This document shows positions 7,351-13,460 of a stretch of 15,918 bases of DNA, in pieces. The notes beneath the pieces are model-generated. The model ran no database searches, had not been told where the DNA came from, and saw only the letters and a program-made list of their open reading frames with translations. The stretch covers positions 1 to 15,918 of the forward strand of contig JAEDEN010000039.1 of assembly GCA_016293265.1 (NCBI GenBank), in the 5' to 3' direction. The stretch's first letter is position 1, and each line of letters begins with the position of its first letter. A program made the translations under genes and the position numbers. The DNA is from Oscillospiraceae bacterium (GTDB taxonomy: Bacteria > Bacillota > Clostridia > Oscillospirales > Oscillospiraceae).

Positions 7351-8415
7351 ATGAAAAAGTTTCTTGCATTGAGCCTTACTCTGGTTATGGCTCTGTCTCT
7401 GGCCGCCTGCGGTCAGAAGGCTGACGCTCCTGCTGCTCCCGCGGCTTCCGCTCCCGCCGCTTCTGCTCCCGCTGCTTCTTCCGGCACCACCTTTGAGAAG
7501 ATGACCTGGAAGTATGCCTGCTCCGCTACCGAGAACACCTGCTGGGCTGACATGGGCCGTGACTTCGGCCAGATGGTCAGCGACGCTACCGGCGGCGCCG
7601 TTACCGTTGAGGTCTACGCAGCCGACCAGCTGACTGCCGGCAACCAGAGCGAGGGTATTCAGGGCGTTATCGACGGCACCATCGACCTGTCCGCTCACTC
7701 CAACCTGATCTACTCCTCTTTCGATTCCCGCCTGAACGTTGTCTCCCTGCCCTTCCTGTTCGACTCCTTCGAGGATGTCGATGCCAAGCTGGACGGCGAG
7801 GCCGGTGCGGCTGTTGGTAAGGTCGTTGAGGAGAAGGGCCTGCACCTGCTGGGCATCGGTGAGAACGGCTTCCGTCATCCCACCAACAGCGTCCGTCCCA
7901 TCACCTGCCTGGCCGACATGAAGGGCCTGAAGCTGCGTGTTGCCGGCTCCACCCTGCTGAACACCGCTTACGGTATGTGGGGCGCCAACTGGTCCAACGC
8001 CAACTGGTCCGAGGTTTACACCGGCCTGCAGACCGGCACCTATGATGGCCAGGAGAACCCCCTGCCCACCGCTGACGGCGCTTCCATCGCTGAGGTTCAG
8101 AAGTATGTTACTTACTGGACTGGCGTGTATGACTGCATCTTCTTCACCATGAACGGTGACCTGTACAACTCCCTGTCTCCCGAGCTCCAGAAGATCGTTG
8201 ACGAGGCCGGCGCCAAGGCCGCTCAGAATCAGCGCAAGCTGCAGCGCGAGGGTGACCAGGAGGTTCTGCAGAAGTGGGCCGACGCCGGTGTCACCGTTAC
8301 CGAGCTGACTCCCGAGGCTGCTCAGGAGTTCAAGGATGCTTCCGCCGCCTGCTACACCGATCCCGCCATCGTTGAGATGCTGACTCAGGATCTGATCGAC
8401 GTTTTCACCAAGTAA
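7351..8415 (+). CDS. dctP: TRAP transporter substrate-binding lipoprotein DctP
   Basis: The extracellular binding protein that captures the substrate and delivers it to DctQM. A lipoprotein signal ends in LSLAAC with the anchor cysteine at residue 20. Residues 26-44 form an Ala/Pro/Ser linker with a repeated APAAS unit, as expected for a tethered Gram-positive binding protein. The mature domain shows DctP-family features: LPFLFDS (133-139) and GLKLRV with R196, the arginine that usually clamps the substrate carboxylate, and GTYDGQENP later. A carboxylate ligand is therefore likely, but its identity is open. The ribosome site is AAGGAGG at 7338-7344. Gene order Q-M-P, with the binding protein last, differs from the common P-Q-M order. 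A terminator follows at 8473. Confidence 0.94.
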   Translation: MKKFLALSLTLVMALSLAACGQKADAPAAPAASAPAASAPAASSGTTFEKMTWKYACSATENTCWADMGRDFGQMVSDATGGAVTVEVYAADQLTAGNQSEGIQGVIDGTIDLSAHSNLIYSSFDSRLNVVSLPFLFDSFEDVDAKLDGEAGAAVGKVVEEKGLHLLGIGENGFRHPTNSVRPITCLADMKGLKLRVAGSTLLNTAYGMWGANWSNANWSEVYTGLQTGTYDGQENPLPTADGASIAEVQKYVTYWTGVYDCIFFTMNGDLYNSLSPELQKIVDEAGAKAAQNQRKLQREGDQEVLQKWADAGVTVTELTPEAAQEFKDASAACYTDPAIVEMLTQDLIDVFTK

Positions 8416-8472
8416 TTCATCCCCAATTTCAAAGGAATCTTCAGACATTCGGTTTAAAAGTTGTGTTGCCGG

Positions 8473-8507
8473 AGCGTGGCCGTTTTTGCGGCCACGCTTT
8501 GGTTTTT
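8473..8507 (+). terminator. Rho-independent terminator of dctQMP
   Basis: AGCGTGGCCG (8473-8482) pairs with CGGCCACGCT (8489-8498), a perfect 10-bp stem with a 6-nt loop, followed by TTGGTTTTT on the plus strand. It lies 57 bp after the dctP stop codon. Confidence 0.9.
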
Positions 8508-8543
8508 CAAAAAAACCGCCCCTGAGAATATCTCAGGGGCGGT
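8508..8543 (-). terminator. Rho-independent terminator of the minus-strand GntR gene
   Basis: ACCGCCCCTGAGA (8515-8527) and TCTCAGGGGCGGT (8531-8543) form a perfect 13-bp stem with a 3-nt loop. Read on the minus strand it is followed by a run of seven T, so it ends the regulator gene, which stops at 8550. It is back to back with the dctP terminator. Confidence 0.88.
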
Positions 8544-8549
8544 GGGTCT

Positions 8550-9275
8550 TTATGAGGGAAAGACGGCTTTCCTCTGTTGGCGCTTTTGGGCACGCTGGCT
8601 GCTGTCCCGCTGCTCTTTTTCCGCAAGGAGCTGGGAGAGCCTTTTTTTCAGCGTCTCGATACCGGAATCCCACAGGGCTTCATATTCCGCGGCGTCTCCG
8701 GCCATGAGGGCGTTGTACCATTTGCGGTGGTAGGCAAATTCCGGGCCGAAGTCCTCAAAGGAGAGATGGACGTTGGCAAACACCATGAAGAGATAGTCCA
8801 TGCACCAACTGGAAGCATACATCCGGGAGAAGCGCTCGTTGTCACAAAGGCGGATGAAGCACAGGTGAAAATCCCGCTCCAGCTCCAGCGCTTCGGTGAA
8901 GTCGATGCCGTCAGTAGCGTGGTCAAAGCGGTCCAGCAGGCTTTCGATATGGGTGATGATCTCAGGAAAGCGGTGCTTGTTTTTAATGGCGGGACGGATG
9001 GCGAAAATCTCGAACATTTTCCGCAGCTCCAGCACTTCAGTCAGGTCCTTCAAAGAGAGCTGGACCACCGCGTAGCCGCACCGGGGGATCTGCTCCACCA
9101 GATGCTCCGCCACCAGCCGGTTCAGCGCACCCTTGATGGGGGTGGAGCTGATCTCCAGCTCCCGGGAGAGACGGTCCACCGGCAGTCTGCTTCCGGCGGG
9201 ATAGTCGGCATGAAGGATGCGGTCCTTCAAGGCCTGGTAGGCGTATTCCAGAAGGGATTCAGGAGGCAGGTTCAT
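8550..9275 (-). CDS. GntR-family transcriptional regulator, FCD subfamily, divergent from the dehydrogenase operon
   Basis: A 241-residue regulator. The GntR winged helix occupies about 5-72 (SRLPVDRLSRELEISSTPIKGAL) and an FCD-type helical effector domain about 75-215, with DFHLCF near 135-140. Of the usual metal ligands, H137 is present and H183 may serve. The position normally held by Asp before the first His is Glu133, and the last His of the family is absent (WDSGIETL). Metal or ligand binding may thus differ from the regulator at 3357. The ATG at 9275 follows AAAGGGTGGT and is preferred over a GTG at 9308. It is transcribed away from the E1 alpha gene, with a large palindrome between them, so it probably controls that operon; whether as repressor or activator is not visible. 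Confidence 0.9.
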   Translation of the reverse strand: MNLPPESLLEYAYQALKDRILHADYPAGSRLPVDRLSRELEISSTPIKGALNRLVAEHLVEQIPRCGYAVVQLSLKDLTEVLELRKMFEIFAIRPAIKNKHRFPEIITHIESLLDRFDHATDGIDFTEALELERDFHLCFIRLCDNERFSRMYASSWCMDYLFMVFANVHLSFEDFGPEFAYHRKWYNALMAGDAAEYEALWDSGIETLKKRLSQLLAEKEQRDSSQRAQKRQQRKAVFPS

Positions 9276-9314
9276 AAGGCACCACCCTTTCAGTGGGGGA
9301 GAGGTCACAGCTCC

Positions 9315-9342
9315 ATTATATCAGCTTTTTTTCTGAAAACAA
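9315..9342 (-). promoter_or_regulatory. Promoter of the minus-strand GntR gene
   Basis: On the minus strand, TTGTTT (9342-9337), 16 bp and a perfect TATAAT (9320-9315) precede the start codon at 9275. No palindrome overlaps it. The large palindrome lies about 130 bp upstream. Confidence 0.6.
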
Positions 9343-9427
9343 TCGCTTTTCTCCCAATGCTTCCCGGGGAAAACGGGCTCTGTTTGGGGCGACAAAAAGG
9401 GCTTGCGGATTTTGGAAAAAATGTGTA

Positions 9428-9456
9428 TTGAAAGACTGTGGAAAAGAAGGGATAAT
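9428..9456 (+). promoter_or_regulatory. Promoter of the E1/E2 dehydrogenase operon
   Basis: TTGAAA (9428-9433), 17 bp and GATAAT (9451-9456) form a good promoter. The -10 box sits inside a short palindrome, AGGGAT/ATCCCT (9448-9462). The 304-bp gap between the two start codons (9276-9579) holds this promoter, the opposing promoter and the palindrome at 9473-9515. Confidence 0.65.
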
Positions 9457-9472
9457 ATCCCTGTAGAATCAA

Positions 9473-9515
9473 AATCGGACCTAATATACATATGTAATGT
9501 ATATTAGAACCGATT
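9473..9515 (+). promoter_or_regulatory. 43-bp imperfect palindrome, likely operator for the E1/E2 operon
   Basis: Core arms CTAATATACAT (9481-9491) and ATGTATATTAG (9497-9507) are perfect inverted repeats around five bases. Outer arms AATCGG (9473-9478) and CCGATT (9510-9515) extend the symmetry; 17 of 19 positions match per side. It begins about 10 bp after the expected start site, consistent with repression by the divergent GntR protein. It is AT-rich with no T run, so it is not a terminator. Confidence 0.65.
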
Positions 9516-9579
9516 ATACAGCCTGATTCCCAAAAAATCAAGGCGGGTTCAGCGCAAATATTCGCAAGGAGGTCAAAAT

Positions 9580-10545
9580 ATGCAGTACACGGATGAATTC
9601 TTGACGCAGGTCTACCGGGACTTGCTGAGCGTGCGGCTTTTCGAGGAAAAGCAGGTGGAGATCTACGCTCTGGGCAAGGTGCCCGGCCACATCCATAGCG
9701 GTATCGGTGAGGAGGCCAACTACGCCGGCGTGCTGGCGACCCGCAAGGAGGGCGATTATTTCAAGATCAGCCACCGGCCCGTGGGCGCTGGCTTGATTCT
9801 TGGTATGCCCCTTGAGACTATGTTCGCAGAGCTCATGGGCAGGGTGGGCGGTAATGCCCTTGGCCTTGGCGGCGTATTGCATATGGTTTCCCGTGCCCAC
9901 GGCATGGTGGGCTTCTCCGGCACTCTGGGCTGCGACACCGCCGTGGCTGACGGCGCGGCGCTTTCCATCCAGATGGCGGGAACGGACAATGTCTCCTATG
10001 TTTTCTACGGTGATGGCACCTCCAACCGCGGCCCCATCCACGAGGCCATGAACCTGGCTGCCATCTGGAAGCTGCCGGTGCTGTTCGTATGCAACAATAA
10101 CCAGTATGCCATCTCCACGCCCGCCAGCTTCGGCTCTCCTGTGCCCAACCCCGGCGCTGACCGTGCCGCCGGCTATGGAATGCCCAGCCGTGTGGCTGAC
10201 GGCACCGATGCCCTCTCTGTTTATGAGGCTGCCAAGGAACTGGTGGACGGTATCCGCGCCGGCAACGGCCCTGCGGTGCTGGAGTGCAAATGCTACCGGA
10301 TGCGGGGCCATTTCGAGGGAGACCAGCAGAAGTACCGTGACGCTGCCGTTACCGAGCAGTGGAAGGAAAAGGACTGCGTTGCCAGGATGGAGAAGTACCT
10401 CCAGGACAACGGCGTTCTTACGGCGGAGCAGATTCAGACCATCCGGGCGGAGATCGGCGCAAAGATGGACGCCGCTGTTGCCGCGGCTGAGCTGAGCCCG
10501 GAGCCCACGCCGGACGATCTCTATCGGAACCTGTATGCGGATTGA
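9580..10545 (+). CDS. acoA: TPP-dependent dehydrogenase E1 component, alpha subunit (acetoin dehydrogenase-like)
   Basis: With the beta subunit it decarboxylates or cleaves an oxo substrate on thiamine diphosphate and passes the acyl group to lipoyl-E2. It has 321 residues, like AcoA. The TPP motif starts with GDGTSNRG (144-151), continues with HEAMNLA and ends at NNN (172-174). RGHFEGDQQKYR near 250 is typical of acetoin dehydrogenase alpha chains. Unusual positions: HRPVGAG (65-71) where the family normally has HRGHGH, and GFSGTLGCDTAVADG (111-125) where GANGIVGAG-type sequence is expected. Since these segments help form the active site, the substrate may not be acetoin. The AAGGAGG ribosome site (9569-9575) is strong. 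First gene of a three-gene operon; the gap to the beta gene is 20 bp. Confidence 0.85.
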   Translation: MQYTDEFLTQVYRDLLSVRLFEEKQVEIYALGKVPGHIHSGIGEEANYAGVLATRKEGDYFKISHRPVGAGLILGMPLETMFAELMGRVGGNALGLGGVLHMVSRAHGMVGFSGTLGCDTAVADGAALSIQMAGTDNVSYVFYGDGTSNRGPIHEAMNLAAIWKLPVLFVCNNNQYAISTPASFGSPVPNPGADRAAGYGMPSRVADGTDALSVYEAAKELVDGIRAGNGPAVLECKCYRMRGHFEGDQQKYRDAAVTEQWKEKDCVARMEKYLQDNGVLTAEQIQTIRAEIGAKMDAAVAAAELSPEPTPDDLYRNLYAD

Positions 10546-10565
10546 GGGGTAAAGGAGGAAAGAAG

Positions 10566-11546
10566 ATGCAAATGACTTATCTTCAGGCCATCGGCGCGGC
10601 GCTGCGGGAAGAGATGCGCCGGGATGACAAGATTGTGGTTTTTGGCGAGGATGTTGCCGAATTCGGCAATATTTTCGGTGTGACCCGGGGAATGCTGGAG
10701 GAATTTGGCCCCATGCGGATCCGCAACACCTCTATTTCTGAAACGGCCATCATCGGCACCGCCCTGGGCGCCGCGGTGACGGGCCTGCGTCCCGTGGCGG
10801 AGCTGATGTATGCGGACTTCACCATGGTTGCCTTCAGCGAGCTGTTCCACTGCGTACCCAAGTGGCGCTTTATGCACGGTGCGGATTACCGGCTGCCGCT
10901 GGTGGTGCGCTGTGCCATGGGCTCTTCTTTCGGTGCGGGCGCGGAGCACTCCAACTGTGTGGAGAGCCTCTTTATGCACGCCCCCGGTATGACCATCATC
11001 TGCCCCACCACCCCTTATGATGCCAAGGGCCTTTTGAAGAGCGCCATCCGCTCTGACAACCCCATTTTGTTCTGCGAGCATAAGCAGCTTTACCAGACCA
11101 AGGGCGAGGTGCCTGAGGGCGATTATGCCATTCCCATCGGTGTGGCCGACGTGAAGCGTCCCGGCAAGGACGTTACGGTGATCGCCGTGGGACTCATGGT
11201 GCGCCGTGCCCTGGAGGCCGCCGAGCTGCTGGAGAAGGAGGGCATCAGCGTGGAGGTCATCGACCCCCGGACGCTGGTTCCCTTCGATAAGGAGACGGTT
11301 TTCAACTCCCTCCGCAAGACCCACCATGTGGTGGTGGCGGAGGAGAGCAACAAGACCGCCGGTATAGGCGCGGAGCTTGCCGCCATGCTCCAGGAGGAGA
11401 TGTACGACGAGTTGGACGGCCCCATTGGCCGCGTGGCCGCCCTGGATGTCCCCATGCCCTATAACATTTCCCTGGAAAAGTACGTCATCCCCGACGCCGC
11501 CAAGATCGCGGAGGCCGTCCGCGCCCAGGTGGCCCGCTATCAGTAA
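10566..11546 (+). CDS. acoB: TPP-dependent dehydrogenase E1 component, beta subunit (acetoin dehydrogenase-like)
   Basis: This is the partner of the preceding alpha chain in the heterotetrameric E1. It has 326 residues, a normal length. Landmarks in order are VVFGEDVAEFGNIFGVT near the N-terminus, NTSISETAIIGTALGAA, RPVAELMYADF, GAGAEHSNCVESLF containing the conserved active-site histidine, PTTPYDAKGLLKSAI, and VIDPRTLVPFD in the C-terminal domain that contacts E2. The start at 10566 is seven bases after AGGAGG (10553-10558); an ATG two codons later and one at 10542 are less well placed. It is followed 13 bp later by the E2 gene. Pyruvate and branched-chain oxoacid dehydrogenase beta chains look similar, so the acetoin label rests mainly on the alpha chain and operon form. 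Confidence 0.87.
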   Translation: MQMTYLQAIGAALREEMRRDDKIVVFGEDVAEFGNIFGVTRGMLEEFGPMRIRNTSISETAIIGTALGAAVTGLRPVAELMYADFTMVAFSELFHCVPKWRFMHGADYRLPLVVRCAMGSSFGAGAEHSNCVESLFMHAPGMTIICPTTPYDAKGLLKSAIRSDNPILFCEHKQLYQTKGEVPEGDYAIPIGVADVKRPGKDVTVIAVGLMVRRALEAAELLEKEGISVEVIDPRTLVPFDKETVFNSLRKTHHVVVAEESNKTAGIGAELAAMLQEEMYDELDGPIGRVAALDVPMPYNISLEKYVIPDAAKIAEAVRAQVARYQ

Positions 11547-11559
11547 GGGAGGGACCCCC

Positions 11560-12777
11560 ATGAGTGTTGAACTGGTAATGCCCCGGGCGGGCTTGACCAT
11601 GGTGGAAGGCACCGTCAGTACATGGCTGGCTGCGGAAGGTGCCGCCGTGAAAAAGGGCCAGGCCATCATGGAATTCGAGAACGAGAAAAACACCATTGAA
11701 TTTGCCTGTACGGAGGACGGTTTCCTCCATATCACTGCCCAGGAGGGCGATGTGGTGGCGGTTGGTGGTCCCATCGGTGTTGTGGCGGCCACAAAGGAGG
11801 AGTACGACGCCCTTTGCGGCGGCGCATCCCCGGCTGCGCCGCCTGCTACGGAAGTCGCACCCGCCGCACCTGCTGTGCCTGCTGCGCCTGCCGCGCCTGC
11901 CGCTCCGGCGGTAGGGGAGGGCCGTGTCCGTATCACCGGCCTTGCCCGGAAGATGGCAAAGCAGCACGGCATTTCCCTGGCTGGCCTGAAGGGGACCGGC
12001 CCCAATGGCCGTATCATCGCCCAGGACATTTTGGACTATCTGGAAGAGCAGAAGAAGGCCCCCGCTCCTGTCCCCGCGCCAGCGGAAGATGTGGTCACGG
12101 AGATCCAGATGACCGGCGTCCGCCGTGCCATCGCGAAGAATATGTACTCCAGCCTGCAGCAGATGGCCCAATGCACCGCCGCCGTGGAGGTGGATGTCAC
12201 CGAGCTTCTGGCCTACCGGCAGAAACTGGTGGAAAACCAGGATTATCTGGGCTGTAAGGTCACGGTCAACGATCTTTTGGCCATGGCCACGGTGAAAATG
12301 CTGCAAAAGCACCCCACCGCCAATGCCACCTTCGACGGAAAGACCCTGTTCGTCCATTCCGCCGTGAACCTGTCTGTGGCGGTTGCGGCGGAGGTGGGTC
12401 TCATGGTGCCCGTGGTGAAGAGCGCGGAGCGCATGAGCCTGGTGGAGCTGCACAACGCCATGGGCGATGCCGCCCGGCGTGCCCGGGACCAGGAGCTGCG
12501 CTCCGGAGAGCAAAGCGGCGGCACCTTCACCATCTCCAATGTGGGAATGTTCCCCATTGACTGGTCCACGCCCATCATCAATCCTCCCCAGGTGGCGATT
12601 CTGGGATTTGGCCGGGCTGTGAAAAAGATGGCTGTGGTGGGTGACGAGGCGAAGATCCGCTCCATGATGCATGTGTTTCTGACCTTTGACCACCGTGTTT
12701 TTGATGGCCTTGAGGTGGGGCGGATCCTGACGGACATGCAAAAGCTCCTGGAGCATCCTGAGCTGATCACGGTTTGA
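11560..12777 (+). CDS. acoC: Dihydrolipoamide acyltransferase (E2) of the TPP-dependent complex
   Basis: The core subunit, which carries the acyl group on lipoamide and transfers it to coenzyme A. It has 405 residues: one lipoyl domain (2-78) with the lipoylated lysine K43 in FENEKN; an Ala/Pro linker (89-118); an E1/E3-binding domain (123-161, ITGLARKMAKQHG to GRIIAQDIL); a second short Pro linker; and the catalytic domain (about 180-405) ending with DHRVFDG, where H378 and D382 are the acyltransferase pair. The start at 11560 follows AAGGGAGGG (11545-11553); an upstream ATG at 11377 lies within the beta gene. The presence of the subunit-binding domain implies an E3 partner, but no E3 gene follows; the one at 3-1307 is the only one visible. 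A terminator comes 25 bp after the stop. Confidence 0.93.
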   Translation: MSVELVMPRAGLTMVEGTVSTWLAAEGAAVKKGQAIMEFENEKNTIEFACTEDGFLHITAQEGDVVAVGGPIGVVAATKEEYDALCGGASPAAPPATEVAPAAPAVPAAPAAPAAPAVGEGRVRITGLARKMAKQHGISLAGLKGTGPNGRIIAQDILDYLEEQKKAPAPVPAPAEDVVTEIQMTGVRRAIAKNMYSSLQQMAQCTAAVEVDVTELLAYRQKLVENQDYLGCKVTVNDLLAMATVKMLQKHPTANATFDGKTLFVHSAVNLSVAVAAEVGLMVPVVKSAERMSLVELHNAMGDAARRARDQELRSGEQSGGTFTISNVGMFPIDWSTPIINPPQVAILGFGRAVKKMAVVGDEAKIRSMMHVFLTFDHRVFDGLEVGRILTDMQKLLEHPELITV

Positions 12778-12801
12778 GCCGCGAAAAACGGATATACTAA
12801 A

Positions 12802-12846
12802 AGGACTCTCGCAAAATGCAAGTTTTGCGGGAGTCCTCTTGCTTTT
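12802..12846 (+). terminator. Rho-independent terminator of the E1/E2 operon
   Basis: AGGACTCTCGCAAAA (12802-12816) pairs with TTTTGCGGGAGTCCT (12823-12837), 15 bp with one T-G pair and a 6-nt loop, followed by CTTGCTTTT. Confidence 0.85.
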
Positions 12847-13021
12847 CTGAAAACCATTTGGAGGGGGAGCAGGAAAAGAACGGTAACAAAAAGTTAACAA
12901 TCCTAAAAACTTGGTTTATTTTGCGTTAAGAAGCACGGATATTGCCAGGGTGTAAAGCGGAGAGCCTTTCCAACAAAAAGGAATAAAATGCAAGGAAGAC
13001 GATTGCCCTTGCAAAATGCGG
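12847..13021. other. Gap between dehydrogenase operon and V-ATPase promoter
   Basis: Together with the terminator and the ATPase promoter this makes a 373-bp stretch without a gene (12778-13150). I see no credible coding frame. Its only clear structure is an inverted repeat, TGCAAGG (12989-12995) and CCTTGCA (13007-13013), ending eight bases before the -35 box. This could be an activator or repressor site; I do not recognise a riboswitch. Confidence 0.4.
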
Positions 13022-13050
13022 TTGAAATTTCCATCTTGAAATAGTATAGT
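13022..13050 (+). promoter_or_regulatory. Promoter of the V-type ATPase operon
   Basis: TTGAAA (13022-13027), exactly 17 bp and TATAGT (13045-13050) form a near-consensus sigma-A promoter, giving a leader of about 95 nt before the first gene. Confidence 0.75.
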
Positions 13051-13150
13051 ATTAGAAAGTGATTGGTCATGAAGAACCCGACAGTGGGAAAGAACAGAAA
13101 ATTTCCAACGGTCAAAAGGCAGAATCAAGCGTGAAAGAGGGTGAAGAAGG

Positions 13151-13459
13151 ATGGCATTGGAAGTGATCGAAACGATCACCCAGGTAGAGGCTGAAGGCAA
13201 GGCGCAAAAAGCTGCCGCTGAGAATGAGGGCCGCAAGCTCAAAACGGATGCGCAGAATGCCGGCCAGGCCCTTTTGGAAAGTGTCCGTCAGGAGGCTGCC
13301 CGGCATGAAAAGGACCTCCTGCGCCAGGCGGAGGAGCGGGCAGCGCTTCGCAGCGCCCAGATCGCCCGCTCTGCCGGGGAGGAGGCAGCCGCATTGCGTG
13401 CCGGAGCGAAGCTCTCCGAGGCGGTGGAGTTTATTGTCGGAAGGATCGTGAGCGAGTAA
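13151..13459 (+). CDS. ntpF: V-type ATPase peripheral stalk subunit G/H
   Basis: A 102-residue, Ala/Glu/Lys/Arg-rich protein with almost no proline and a continuous heptad-like pattern from about 10 to 85, as expected for the coiled-coil subunit that pairs with subunit E in the peripheral stalk. The short C-terminal part EAVEFIVGRIV is typical. Sequence conservation in this family is low, so the assignment rests on size, composition and its place as first gene before subunits I and K, the order of the Enterococcus hirae ntp operon. The ribosome site is GA-rich (AGAGGGTGAAGAAGG, 13134-13148). The next gene starts one base after its stop codon. Confidence 0.85.
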   Translation: MALEVIETITQVEAEGKAQKAAAENEGRKLKTDAQNAGQALLESVRQEAARHEKDLLRQAEERAALRSAQIARSAGEEAAALRAGAKLSEAVEFIVGRIVSE

Positions 13460-13460
13460 G

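Noticed and set aside
5444..7369. 641-codon minus-strand open frame opposite dctQ and dctM
   Set aside because: Highly acidic, His/Gly/Asp-rich low-complexity product with no domain, mirroring two well-recognised transporter genes.
7426..7482. GCTCCTGCTGCTCCC-type repeat in dctP
   Set aside because: It encodes the Ala/Pro/Ser linker after the lipoprotein anchor, a normal low-complexity tether and not a mobile or regulatory repeat.
7294..8448. 384-codon minus-strand open frame opposite dctP
   Set aside because: Gly/Val/Leu/Gln repeat-like product caused by the biased codon use of dctP; no ribosome site.
8577..9431. 284-codon plus-strand frame opposite the second GntR gene
   Set aside because: The minus strand has the GntR winged helix, FCD domain, promoter and terminator; the plus frame has no domain.
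10521..12900. Overlapping long minus-strand frames opposite the E1 beta and E2 genes
   Set aside because: Antisense artefacts; the plus-strand genes are complete, well spaced and have ribosome sites and a terminator.
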